Shown: positions 1 through 6,442, numbered from the stretch's first letter. The stretch: 9,345 nt of DNA from Chloroflexota bacterium (GCA_031177555.1 JAPSGM010000055.1:1-9345), one strand, 5' to 3'. The notes: generated by a model from the letters alone, not told the origin. Made by a program: numbers and translations.

Positions 1-370
1 CGACGAAGAATCGCGGCTCTCCGTGGCGCAGCAGGTAGGCCGTTGTCCCGCTCGCCGTCCCGACGCCGAACGGGGTCCAGGTGTTCGGATCGGGGATCTC
101 GGTGTCCACCTCGTCTCGGAAGTAGGGGAAGTTGATCTGCTGATGGACCTCGTCGTGGAGCGCGATGTAGAAGTTGTCGGCATACATCAGCTCGCCGACG
201 ATCTCGTGGATCCTGGCGTAGAAGGTCGGCATGTCCTGCGCCGCGCTCGCGGTCTCGGCGATGCGCTGCAGGGCGGACAGGACCTTTTCGGCGCGCGCGT
301 GCGAGGCCTCGCGGGCCTCGAGCTCCCCGATCCGCTTCCGCGCGGCCACGAGCTCGGATTGCGTGCTCAC
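1..370 (-). CDS. GAF-domain signalling protein, N-terminal part (runs off left edge)
   Basis: The reverse strand reads open from a GTG at 370 to the window edge, about 123 residues. The first ~30 residues are charged and Ala/Glu/Arg-rich (MSTQSELVAARKRIGELEAR), typical of a short coiled coil. Then comes a stretch matching the start of a GAF domain: LQRIAETASAAQDM, FYARIHEIVGELMYADNFYI, INFPYFRDEVDTEIPDP, and FGVGTASGTTAYLLRHGEP. This N-terminus is common in multidomain proteins that end in a nucleotide cyclase, a GGDEF domain or a histidine kinase; the output domain lies outside the window, so the activity is unknown. The GTG is the only usual start between this domain and the upstream in-frame stop at 455-457. 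No Shine-Dalgarno is visible. A TTGACA hexamer lies 23 bases upstream (394-399) but no convincing -10 follows it. The GAF call is from motif memory. Confidence 0.8.
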   Translation of the reverse strand, partial: MSTQSELVAARKRIGELEAREASHARAEKVLSALQRIAETASAAQDMPTFYARIHEIVGELMYADNFYIALHDEVHQQINFPYFRDEVDTEIPDPNTWTPFGVGTASGTTAYLLRHGEPRFFV

Positions 371-782
371 GGGTGGACTCGCGTGGGGGCGCTTGTCAAG
401 GGCATTCGGGATCCCTCGGGCACCGCTGCTGGGTGCCGCGGGCCGCGGCGCGGCCTATTCTGCCCGGATTCATCCCCCGTCGATGGCGCAGGCAGGTGAC
501 GGTGCCGCTCGGTCGTTCGGCCATGAGGTTGGAGCCTAGCGTTTCAGCCGATCGCGGTACAGCCCAACCGGTGGCGTCCGCCTCGAGGTCCGCGGCTGCG
601 GCGCGAACCCCGACGCCAGGGTGCCCCTCTTACGCGCCGAGCTTGCTCCAGGGAAAGGTACCGGCCCGTTGCGCATGCTCAGCAGGCGCGTCCCTTCGGC
701 ATAGCCCGCTGTCGCAATCGTAAGGGTGTAGTCCGATTGGCTTTCCGGTGTCCTAGCCCAAGCACGGCGCGGGCGATCCGGC
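371..782. other. Intergenic stretch without a supported gene
   Basis: These 412 bases separate the GAF-protein start (leftward) from the end of the PAS kinase (leftward). Reading frames here have no recognisable motifs. The stretch holds a GC-only run around 435-456 with two CCGCGG words one base apart, a short GGCACC/GGTGCC dyad (419-424 and 432-437), a CAATCG/CGATTG dyad (715-720 and 734-739) with no following T-run, and one copy of a 29-bp direct repeat (572-600). I see no convincing terminator for the kinase gene and no complete promoter for the GAF gene. Confidence 0.6.
572..600 (+). repeat. 29-bp direct repeat, copy 1 (intergenic)
   Basis: Bases 572-600 are identical to 3934-3962, starting TGGCGTCCGCCTCGAGG and ending GGCTGCG. 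Flanking sequence on the right shows no similarity, and on the left only a vague resemblance. Copy 2 lies inside the NTF2-like ORF, where it encodes GVRLEVRGC. Here the same frame reads GVRLEVRGC and then diverges at once, so this may be a relic of a related gene. Confidence 0.85.
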
Positions 783-1910
783 TCAGGCCGCCGGCAGATC
801 GAGGACGAAGGTAGAGCCCGTGCCGGGCGTGCTCGTGACCGTGATATCCCCTCCCATGCCCCGTGCGAGGTCTCGGCTGATGGCGAGCCCCAGGCCGATT
901 CCACGCGCCTGATCCTCCGACGGCACCAGCCGCACGAACGGCTCGAAGATGCGCTCGAGCTGGTCGGGCGGGATGCCGTCGCCCTCATCCGAGACGGAGA
1001 TGCGGACCCGGCCCTCCGCCTCGTGAACCTTGATCCGGATGGGCGTGCCCACGCGGCCGTACTTCAGGGCGTTCGTGCCCAGGTTGAGGAGGATCTGCTG
1101 GATGGCGGCCCCGTCACCCGCCACGCTGCCGGGAGCCGGCCGCGGCGAGCGTTCGAGCGGGCGCCCCTCCTCGCTGGCGCGCACGGCCAGGATCGACTCC
1201 GCACGCTGCAACACACCCTCGAGCGGCAGCGCGCCCGCGACCAGCTGGCGGTCACTGCCCGCCGCGGTGAAATCGAGGATGTCGTCGATCAGCGTCACCT
1301 GGTAATCCGCGGCATCGCGTATGCGCTGGACGTAAGCCTGTTGCCCTTCGGTCAGCGGCCCGCGCGAGCCCCGCAGCAGCAGATCGGCGTACCCGATGAC
1401 GCCGGTGAGGGGTGACCGCAGCTCGTGCGTCAGGATCGAAACGAAGCGGTCCTTGGCTGCCACCGCCTCCTGCGCGGCGTTGCGGGCCGCGATCAGCTCC
1501 GTCTCCAGCACGTTGCGCTGCCTCATGGGGACCACGACCAGATCGAAAAGGAGCTCGCCCTCGGCATCGCGCGCGCGTCCATTGAGGAGCATCGGTACCT
1601 CGCTGTCATCCGCCGATCGCATCGCGAGGTAGATCTCCTCGGCCAGGCCCTGCACGCGCAGCAGCGGGAAGACGTGGGTGCTGAAGAAGATCCTCCCCGG
1701 CGGGGCCAGGAGCTCGTCGATGTGCCGTCCCACCAGCTCGCCGCGCCGGCGTCCGGCCATGGCCGCGATAGTGGCGTTCGCCTGCCTGACCGTCCCCGAG
1801 GCGTCCACGGTGAGGAAGCCGGCCGGCGCGCTATCAAGGAGTGGATCCATGCCCATCGGCGCGTCGTCAGGCAGCGGGGGCTCCCGCGAGGTAGTCGCGA
1901 ATGGCGACAA
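783..1910 (-). CDS. PAS-domain sensor histidine kinase, probable partner of the RsbQ-like hydrolase
   Basis: A soluble histidine kinase of 375 residues from the TTG at 1910. An N-terminal PAS domain (~22-130) has DPLLDSAPAGFLTVDASG, NATIAAMAGRRRGELVGRHI and the RIFFSTHVFPLLRVQGLAEE region. A linker helix (~135-155) leads to HisKA with the phosphoacceptor H162 (FVSILTHELRSPLTGVIGYA). The ATPase domain follows, with the N box (QILLNLGTNALKYG, N280), D box (DEGDGIPP), F box (IFEPFVRL) and G box (GIGLGLAIS). No membrane segment is seen. All catalytic motifs are intact. No response regulator is adjacent, so the target is unknown. The TTG start has GGAGGAG just upstream but overlaps the hydrolase gene by 44 bases. 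ATG at 1856 (residue 19) would leave a 10-base gap and still keep the whole PAS domain, but has no Shine-Dalgarno. The pairing with an RsbQ homologue suggests the PAS domain reads a product or conformation of that hydrolase (inference). Confidence 0.9.
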   Translation of the reverse strand: MSPFATTSREPPLPDDAPMGMDPLLDSAPAGFLTVDASGTVRQANATIAAMAGRRRGELVGRHIDELLAPPGRIFFSTHVFPLLRVQGLAEEIYLAMRSADDSEVPMLLNGRARDAEGELLFDLVVVPMRQRNVLETELIAARNAAQEAVAAKDRFVSILTHELRSPLTGVIGYADLLLRGSRGPLTEGQQAYVQRIRDAADYQVTLIDDILDFTAAGSDRQLVAGALPLEGVLQRAESILAVRASEEGRPLERSPRPAPGSVAGDGAAIQQILLNLGTNALKYGRVGTPIRIKVHEAEGRVRISVSDEGDGIPPDQLERIFEPFVRLVPSEDQARGIGLGLAISRDLARGMGGDITVTSTPGTGSTFVLDLPAA

Positions 1911-2682
1911 TCGTCTCCTCCGGGTGGCTCATGTGGGGGCAGTGGCCCGTGGCGCGCAGCTGGCGGAAGGTGCTGCGCGGCGTAACCCGGGCAACGTACT
2001 CGCCGACGCCCTGGGGGGCGATGGCGTCATCAGTGCACTGGAGCACCAGCGCGGGGACCCGCAGGGTCTCGAGGTCGCCGCGGTTGTCGCCCAGGAACGT
2101 GGCGCGTGCGAACTGGCGAGCCACGATCGGATCGGTCGAGCAGAACGACTCGTTGAGCTCCTGGCCGAGCTCCGGCCGATCCGGGTTCCCCGCCACGATG
2201 GGCGCAAGCGAGCCCGCCCAGCCGATGTAATTCTTGTCCATCACGTCCAGCAGCCCCTCGATGTCCGCGCGCTCGAAGCCGCCGACGTACTCCGGCGGGT
2301 CGTTGAGGTAGCGCGGCGAGGGTCCCACCATGATGACGCGCTCGAAGCGGTCCGGCTCGCGGTTGACGGCAAGCACCCCGATGATGCTGCTGACCGAGTG
2401 GCCGACGAGGATCACGTCGTGCAGGTCCAGCGCGTGCACGACATCGAGGATGTCCTGCGCAAAGCCGTCCAGCGTGGCGTAGCGCTGCGCGTCGTAGGCA
2501 GCGCGGTCCGACTTCCCGTGGCCTCCGTAGTCGAACAGCACGACGCGGTAGTCGTCCTCGAAGGCGGGCGCGACGAAGCGCCACATGTTCTGGTCGCACC
2601 CGAAGCCGTGCGCGAAAAGCATGGGTTGGCTCCCCCGCCCGGTGACGGTGACGTTGTTCCGGCTCAGCACGTCGATTGACAT
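1867..2682 (-). CDS. rsbQ: RsbQ-like alpha/beta hydrolase
   Basis: A 271-residue alpha/beta hydrolase closely resembling Bacillus subtilis RsbQ (269 aa), the energy-stress regulator that activates the PAS phosphatase RsbP. Recognisable family segments are MSIDVLSRNNVTVTGRG, FAHGFGCDQNMW, FDYGGHGKSD, YATLDGFAQDILDV, VGPSPRYLNDPPEYVGGFE, KNYIGWA, FCSTDPIVARQFA and GHCPHMSHPEETI. The catalytic triad falls at S96 (GHSVS), D219 (LQCTDD) and H247 (TGHCPH), the same numbering I recall for RsbQ. The ATG at 2682 is chosen because RsbQ homology starts exactly there; the open frame continues about 70 codons upstream without family similarity. The next gene on the same strand is a PAS histidine kinase whose start overlaps or abuts this stop, so the two are probably co-transcribed and work together. 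In RsbQ the triad is needed for signalling and the substrate is a small hydrophobic molecule of unknown identity. The related plant receptors are D14 and KAI2. No RsbP-type phosphatase is seen here. Confidence 0.93.
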   Translation of the reverse strand: MSIDVLSRNNVTVTGRGSQPMLFAHGFGCDQNMWRFVAPAFEDDYRVVLFDYGGHGKSDRAAYDAQRYATLDGFAQDILDVVHALDLHDVILVGHSVSSIIGVLAVNREPDRFERVIMVGPSPRYLNDPPEYVGGFERADIEGLLDVMDKNYIGWAGSLAPIVAGNPDRPELGQELNESFCSTDPIVARQFARATFLGDNRGDLETLRVPALVLQCTDDAIAPQGVGEYVARVTPRSTFRQLRATGHCPHMSHPEETIVAIRDYLAGAPAA

Positions 2683-2719
2683 CGGTGCGAATGAGTCCCA
2701 AGGCGGGGTGGGGCGACCG

Positions 2720-2737
2720 CGGTGCGCAGGTGCACCG
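2720..2737. promoter_or_regulatory. 18-bp dyad next to the rsbQ promoter (possible operator)
   Basis: CGGTGC (2720-2725) and GCACCG (2732-2737) form a perfect 6-bp inverted repeat with a 6-base centre. The dyad directly abuts the candidate -10 of the leftward promoter, so it would cover the transcription start. It could be an operator or a small hairpin at the 5' end of the mRNA. No regulator is identified. Confidence 0.35.
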
Positions 2738-2765
2738 ATCCTACCCTGCCTCGGGAGGATCGCAA
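2738..2765 (-). promoter_or_regulatory. Candidate promoter of the rsbQ-PAS kinase unit
   Basis: On the reverse strand TTGCGA (2760-2765) is followed after 16 bases by TAGGAT (2738-2743). Each hexamer matches the sigma-70 consensus at 4 of 6 positions. The start of transcription would be near 2731, leaving a leader of about 50 bases before the ATG at 2682. It sits in the 185-bp divergent gap between the two hydrolase genes. This is a pattern match only. Confidence 0.4.
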
Positions 2766-2867
2766 GGGGAGACATCGTCGCCGCCCACCCTCCGCTCCGT
2801 GTTGAGCAAACGAAGTGGCCTTCCGCCGGCGTCCGCGGCCGCTGGACCGAGGCTCTAGAGTTCCCGC

Positions 2868-3788
2868 ATGGGCGGCCGCGCACCTGACGCACTCCCCGAC
2901 GCGGCTTCCCTCGAAACCTTCATCCCGGTGGAACGTGGGCGGCTCTTCGTGCGCACGGTCGGGGTCGGGCGCCCCATCGTCGTCGTGCACGGCGGACCCG
3001 ACTTCGACCACTCCTATTTGCTGCCCGAGCTCGATCGGCTGCGCGACCTCGGTCGCCTCGTGTACTACGACCAGCGGGGTCGGGGTCGCTCGTACTCAGG
3101 TGAGGACGCCGCCGACATCACCCTCGCGAGCGAGATCGCCGACCTCGACGCCGTTCGGGGCTGGCTCGGATCGGACCGGATCGCCATCCTCGGTCACTCG
3201 TGGGGAACGCTGTTGTCGCTCGAGTACGCCCTCCGCCACCCCGACCGCGTGTCCCATCTCGCCCTGCTGAACCCGGCGCCTGCCTCGCAAGCAGCCATCC
3301 GCCGGCTCCAGGAGCACTTCGCGACCGTCCGCCCGCCGGAGGTTCAGGCCAGGATGGCCGCGCTTCGCGCCGATCCCGACTTCCGGGCTGGCGACATCGA
3401 CGTGGAGGCCGAGTTCCTCCGGCTGCACTTCGCGCTGGCCCTCGCTCGACCGGAGCAGCTCGAGGAGACGATCGCCCGGTTTCGGCGATGGTTCCGGCCC
3501 GAGGGCATCATCGCGGCCCGCGCCATCGAAAACCGCCTCTACGATCTCACCTGGAATCGTGAGGACTACGACCTGCTCCCAGCGCTTCGCGACCTCGAGA
3601 TCCCCACCCTGGTCCTCACCGGCGACCGCGAGTTCATCCCGGTGGCCATCGCGGGCGAGATCGCCGAGGCCATCCCCGCCAGCCGCCTCGAGATCGTCCC
3701 CGACTGCGGCCACTTCTCGTTCCTCGAGCAGCCGACGGCGGTCCATGCAGCCGTCGCTGGCCTGCTCGGTTCACCTGCTCACCCGTGA
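2868..3788 (+). CDS. S33-type alpha/beta hydrolase (proline iminopeptidase-like)
   Basis: A 306-residue alpha/beta hydrolase with the proline iminopeptidase (peptidase S33) signatures: the HGGPD oxyanion motif at 41-45, YYDQRGRGRS at 66-75, and the nucleophile elbow GHSWG with S111. The histidine is H282 (DCGHFSF). A helical cap domain spans about 140-235 (ARMAALRADPDF, RFRRWFRPEGI). At the usual acid position after strand 6 the sequence is TGDREFIP, so the family spacing puts E255 where Asp is normal, with D253 two residues earlier. No signal peptide is visible, so it is probably cytoplasmic. The family includes aminopeptidases but also many esterases and lactonases, so the substrate is uncertain. 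The start has no Shine-Dalgarno; TAGAGT ends six bases before the ATG, which would fit a leaderless mRNA, although no -35 is seen. Its stop overlaps the GTG of the next ORF (GTGA), suggesting coupled translation. Confidence 0.88.
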   Translation: MGGRAPDALPDAASLETFIPVERGRLFVRTVGVGRPIVVVHGGPDFDHSYLLPELDRLRDLGRLVYYDQRGRGRSYSGEDAADITLASEIADLDAVRGWLGSDRIAILGHSWGTLLSLEYALRHPDRVSHLALLNPAPASQAAIRRLQEHFATVRPPEVQARMAALRADPDFRAGDIDVEAEFLRLHFALALARPEQLEETIARFRRWFRPEGIIAARAIENRLYDLTWNREDYDLLPALRDLEIPTLVLTGDREFIPVAIAGEIAEAIPASRLEIVPDCGHFSFLEQPTAVHAAVAGLLGSPAHP

Positions 3789-4030
3789 CCGCAGGCCTTT
3801 CCAGCATTCTGCGCGAGCGCGACGCAGGTCGGCGGACGTTCGCGCCTGTCGGTTCCGGCGCTCAAGCGTACCGCCACTTCGTCGCCGGCGACCGCGGCGC
3901 ATCTGAGTGGAAACTGGCCGGCACCACCGCCGATGGCGTCCGCCTCGAGGTCCGCGGCTGCGACCTGTGGACCTTCCGCGACGGCCTCGTCACCCGGAAG
4001 GACTCCTTCTGGAAGATCGTTGAACGCTAG
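3785..4030 (+). CDS. N-terminally short NTF2/SnoaL-like protein, probably a truncated remnant
   Basis: An 81-residue ORF starting at the GTG that overlaps the stop of the upstream hydrolase. Residues ~30-80 (HFVAGDRGASEWKLAGTTAD, GVRLEVRGCDLWTFRDGLV, RKDSFWKIVE) match the C-terminal half of SnoaL-like/NTF2-fold proteins, where this is the last beta-sheet strands. RERDAGRRTFA (10-20) looks like the remains of the preceding helix. Family members are usually about 110-140 residues, so the first helices, which close the cone-shaped fold, are missing. The upstream DNA is hydrolase coding sequence, so this looks like a 5'-truncated gene fused to the end of the hydrolase operon. It could still be translated through the GTGA overlap. 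Copy 2 of the 29-bp repeat covers residues 50-60. Fold assignment is confident; function of the short form is doubtful. Confidence 0.6.
   Translation: MTAGLSSILRERDAGRRTFAPVGSGAQAYRHFVAGDRGASEWKLAGTTADGVRLEVRGCDLWTFRDGLVTRKDSFWKIVER
3934..3962 (+). repeat. 29-bp direct repeat, copy 2 (inside NTF2-like ORF)
   Basis: Identical to 572-600. Here the repeat is coding and gives the conserved family segment GVRLEVRGC, so this copy is likely the source and the intergenic copy the derivative. Confidence 0.85.
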
Positions 4031-4052
4031 GAACCGGACCTGCTCGGCCGAT

Positions 4053-4697
4053 TCACATACGGAGCAATTCCAGAACGGCGAGCACGCGACGGTTTTCATC
4101 CGGTGACTGCGTCAGGTCGAGCTTCTGGAAGATTTGGGCGCACGCCGCCTCGACCGTTCGCTCGCTAATCCCCAGCTGACCGGCGATGCCCGCGTTCGAG
4201 CGACCCTCGGCCATGAGGCCCAGAACCTCGCGCTCCCGAGCAGTCAGCCGATCCAGCGGTGAGTCGGAGCGCCTGCGTCCCATGAGGCGGGCGACGATCG
4301 TCGGATCGATGACGCACTCGCCCTCCGCCACTCGCTGCAGGGCATCGGTCAGGACGGCGATGTTCGACACCCGCTCCTTGAGGAGGTACCCCAGCGAGCG
4401 CGGCTGGTCGGCGAAGAGGCGCTCGGCGTAGCGGGGCTCGAGGTACTGGCTGAGCAGGACGACGGCAGTGCGCGGGTGCTCGGAGCGGATACGGTGCGCC
4501 GCCTGGATGCCTTCGTCGGTATGCGTGGGAGGCATCCGGATGTCGACGATGGCAGCATCTGGATCGAAGCGGCCCACCGCTCGCAGCAGCGCTTCGCCAT
4601 CGCCGGCCTCGGCCACCACGTCCACGCCCGCTTCGCCGAGCAGTCGTGCGAGGCCGGACCGCAGCAGCATCAGGTCGTCGGCGATCACGACACGCAT
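4053..4697 (-). CDS. NarL/FixJ-family response regulator (REC + LuxR HTH)
   Basis: A 214-residue two-component response regulator. The receiver domain (1-~120) has the acidic pair D7/D8 (VVIADDLMLLRSG), the phosphoacceptor D52 (AAIVDIRMPP), S83 (VVLLSQYLEPRYAE) and K107 (GYLLKERVSNI). The LuxR-type helix-turn-helix spans about 148-195 (LTAREREVLGLMAEGRSNAG, IAGQLGISERTVE), ending in the usual RRVLAVLELLR helix. The recognition helix reads VEAACAQIF where relatives usually have VEKHVxxIF, so the normal Lys and His are both Ala. The ATG at 4697 is chosen because the receiver fold starts there and GGAG lies upstream; the open frame extends 33 codons further without similarity. The gene overlaps the end of the kinase HK1 by 13 bases, so the two are one transcript and very likely cognate partners. 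It probably binds DNA as a phosphorylated dimer; a dyad between HK1 and the lipoprotein gene is one possible site. Confidence 0.93.
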   Translation of the reverse strand: MRVVIADDLMLLRSGLARLLGEAGVDVVAEAGDGEALLRAVGRFDPDAAIVDIRMPPTHTDEGIQAAHRIRSEHPRTAVVLLSQYLEPRYAERLFADQPRSLGYLLKERVSNIAVLTDALQRVAEGECVIDPTIVARLMGRRRSDSPLDRLTAREREVLGLMAEGRSNAGIAGQLGISERTVEAACAQIFQKLDLTQSPDENRRVLAVLELLRM

Positions 4698-6403
4698 GGC
4701 AGCTCCGCTGTAAGGAGCAGATGCTCCGGACTGCCGCTTACGGACGTGCTTCCGCCGACCGCGCCGATATGATCGGCGACCGCTGTCGCCTCCCACTCGT
4801 CCAGCCCCACCGATCCGCGCACCTCGATCCGGAGGCCGATCCGCTCCGGGTCCGGCCGGACAACCTTCACAAGGACGTCGCGCGCGTGCACGATGCCGGC
4901 GTGCGCCAGGACGCTCTTCACGGCAGCATGGAGAGCGATGGCAACGTCGTCGTCAACCTCGATGTCGGGCATCTCCAGATCCGCGTCTACCGACGATTCA
5001 CGCACAAGGTCGCTGAGAATCGTTCGGAGGCCCTCGGTGGGCAGGTCACCCGGCAGCAGGCCGTACGCCAGCCCTCGAAGTCGCTCGAGGGCCTCGCCTA
5101 TGGCAGTCCGCGCCTGCTCCCACGCCACCGCGGAGGGGAAGTGGTTCTCCGCGACGCGGAGGTGGAGCGAGGCGGCGATGAGCCGCTGCTGCGCTCCATC
5201 GTGCAGGTCCCGCGCGATTCGGTGGCGCTCGGCGTGCGAGGCGCGGACGATCCGGCGTCGGGACCCCTGAACGTCCGCCACGCGGGCCTTGATCACTGCG
5301 CTCAACCTGGCGTTGGCGAGTGCGACACGCGCGGCCGGACTGATCGCGTCGAAGGTCGGCGCGGAGGCCCCGCGGTCGAGCCACACGCGAACGGTGGAGG
5401 TGCCGTCCACGTCGAGCGCGACAGCGCCCTCGCGCATCATCTCGGCCAGCACCGTGCGGCCTTCGGCATCTACCCAGCGATTCTCATCGGGCATGGAGAA
5501 TTCGACGGCATGCCCGATGTGCATCGGGCCGGCGGCGGGGTGCGCGGCATTCAGCTGCGCGATGAGCCGCTCAGCAGCGATGCGGTTCCTTCGCACGAGC
5601 CACACCGAGATGAGGACCGCGGCTGCGAGAAGGAGCGCTGCCACCGCCCGTGATGCGACGAGCGTCACGGGAAGGACGCCGTCCGCCCACCACAAGGCGC
5701 GAGCATCCCAGCCCGCGACCAGCAATGCGACGGCGGCCAGCGTGCCCAGCCGCACGACCAGCGGATCTCGCCGCTGTGCGGCGAGATACCAGGCGAAAAC
5801 GGCGGCTGCGGCGGAGAGAAATGCGGCGGCCGCGGTGATCGTCACGCGCGTCGTGACCAGCGACCCGGCGATTGGGTCGGCATCGGCGCAGGTGAACGCG
5901 CAGCCGGGGTCGGCGAACGGGTCATACCCGACCATCGTGAGCACGGAGGCGGCAGCGGCGAGGACGTACACGAGCGCCAGGAAGCGCGGCTGACCTGCGC
6001 GTCGCGACCATCCGAGGCCAACATGTGCTGCCCCGGCCACCGCCAAGGGTGCCGCTGCGTGGAGAATCGGGAGCATAGCCACGGGCATCCAATCCCACGC
6101 CGCCCAGGATGGGACCGCCAGGCCGACGAGCGATACCGACAGCCCGGTCGCCACCCCGGGCCGCTCCGCGAGCACGACCCATGTCGCCGCCGCCATCGCA
6201 ACCAATCCTGCGAATCCGAACAGCGCAAGCCAAGCAGGGAATCCCGGGGCCAGGTCAAGACCCTGCCCGGAGAGGGCAAGCCCGCTGACGGACAGGGCGA
6301 GCGCCGCCGTCCCAGCACCAGCGAGCACCATCCCGCGGAGCCAGGCGGTGTCCCCACCCGCTGTCATTTGCGGATTGTGACCCGCGGGGGCAGTGTTTTC
6401 CAC
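4685..6403 (-). CDS. Membrane histidine kinase HK1: intact phosphoacceptor, degenerate ATP-binding domain
   Basis: A 572-residue protein (numbered from GTG at 6403). The N-terminal ~270 residues hold about eight hydrophobic segments, with a loop GYDPFADPGCAFTC (159-172) also seen in actinomycete sensor kinases. A GAF-like segment follows (~295-365; VEFSMPDENRWVDAEGR), then a HisKA_3 dimerisation domain with an intact H box around H401 (AERHRIARDLHDGAQQRLIA). The C-terminal domain keeps the fold's outline (VADHIGAVGG, TAELP) but lacks the nucleotide-binding residues: the N box reads HAAVKSVLAHAGIVHARDV instead of the ExxxNxxKH pattern, and the DxGxG motif is replaced by IEVRGSVGLDEWE. It probably cannot bind ATP but can be phosphorylated on H401, perhaps by HK2, and would pass the phosphate to the adjacent regulator. 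ATG at 6367 (residue 13) is an alternative start and fits a leaderless promoter better. The gene is divergent from the lipoprotein gene. Confidence 0.92.
   Translation of the reverse strand: MENTAPAGHNPQMTAGGDTAWLRGMVLAGAGTAALALSVSGLALSGQGLDLAPGFPAWLALFGFAGLVAMAAATWVVLAERPGVATGLSVSLVGLAVPSWAAWDWMPVAMLPILHAAAPLAVAGAAHVGLGWSRRAGQPRFLALVYVLAAAASVLTMVGYDPFADPGCAFTCADADPIAGSLVTTRVTITAAAAFLSAAAAVFAWYLAAQRRDPLVVRLGTLAAVALLVAGWDARALWWADGVLPVTLVASRAVAALLLAAAVLISVWLVRRNRIAAERLIAQLNAAHPAAGPMHIGHAVEFSMPDENRWVDAEGRTVLAEMMREGAVALDVDGTSTVRVWLDRGASAPTFDAISPAARVALANARLSAVIKARVADVQGSRRRIVRASHAERHRIARDLHDGAQQRLIAASLHLRVAENHFPSAVAWEQARTAIGEALERLRGLAYGLLPGDLPTEGLRTILSDLVRESSVDADLEMPDIEVDDDVAIALHAAVKSVLAHAGIVHARDVLVKVVRPDPERIGLRIEVRGSVGLDEWEATAVADHIGAVGGSTSVSGSPEHLLLTAELPCVS
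6374..6402 (-). promoter_or_regulatory. Candidate leaderless promoter of the HK1-RR operon
   Basis: On the reverse strand TGGAAA (6397-6402) and CACAAT (6374-6379) are 17 bases apart, each 4 of 6 to the sigma-70 consensus. The -10 ends six bases before ATG 6367, which would make that ATG the 5' end of a leaderless mRNA and argue against the longer GTG start at 6403. Pattern match only. Confidence 0.3.
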
Positions 6404-6442
6404 ATCCGTGCACGGGAGAAACTCGCTGGTGCTGCTCAGGGG

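Noticed and set aside
435..456. GC-only run with two CCGCGG words as a regulatory palindrome
   Set aside because: Low-complexity GC DNA gives such self-complementary words by chance; no gene-relevant placement.
715..739. CAATCG/CGATTG inverted repeat as terminator of the PAS kinase
   Set aside because: Six-base stem with a 13-base loop, low stability and no T-run on the relevant side.
536..988. A minus-strand ORF covering the intergenic region and the kinase end, including a 46-codon piece from ATG 676
   Set aside because: Its first part is a shadow of the kinase, the rest is Arg/Ser/Pro-rich without motifs, and no Shine-Dalgarno supports the internal start.
1678..2679. A 333-codon plus-strand ORF opposite the RsbQ-like gene
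   Set aside because: Its sequence is His/Val/Arg-rich with no motifs, and it is the antisense shadow of a gene with unmistakable family motifs in high-GC DNA.
2683..2892. N-terminal extension of the RsbQ-like protein by about 70 residues
   Set aside because: RsbQ similarity and length fit the ATG at 2682 exactly; the upstream frame is open only because the DNA is GC-rich, and it would run through the promoter and into the divergent gene.
4031..4052. Bidirectional terminator between the NTF2-like ORF and the response regulator
   Set aside because: The 22-base gap has no stable hairpin and no T or A runs.
4646..5653. A 335-codon plus-strand ORF opposite HK1 and the regulator
   Set aside because: Antisense shadow; no domain pattern, while the reverse strand encodes clear kinase and regulator motifs.
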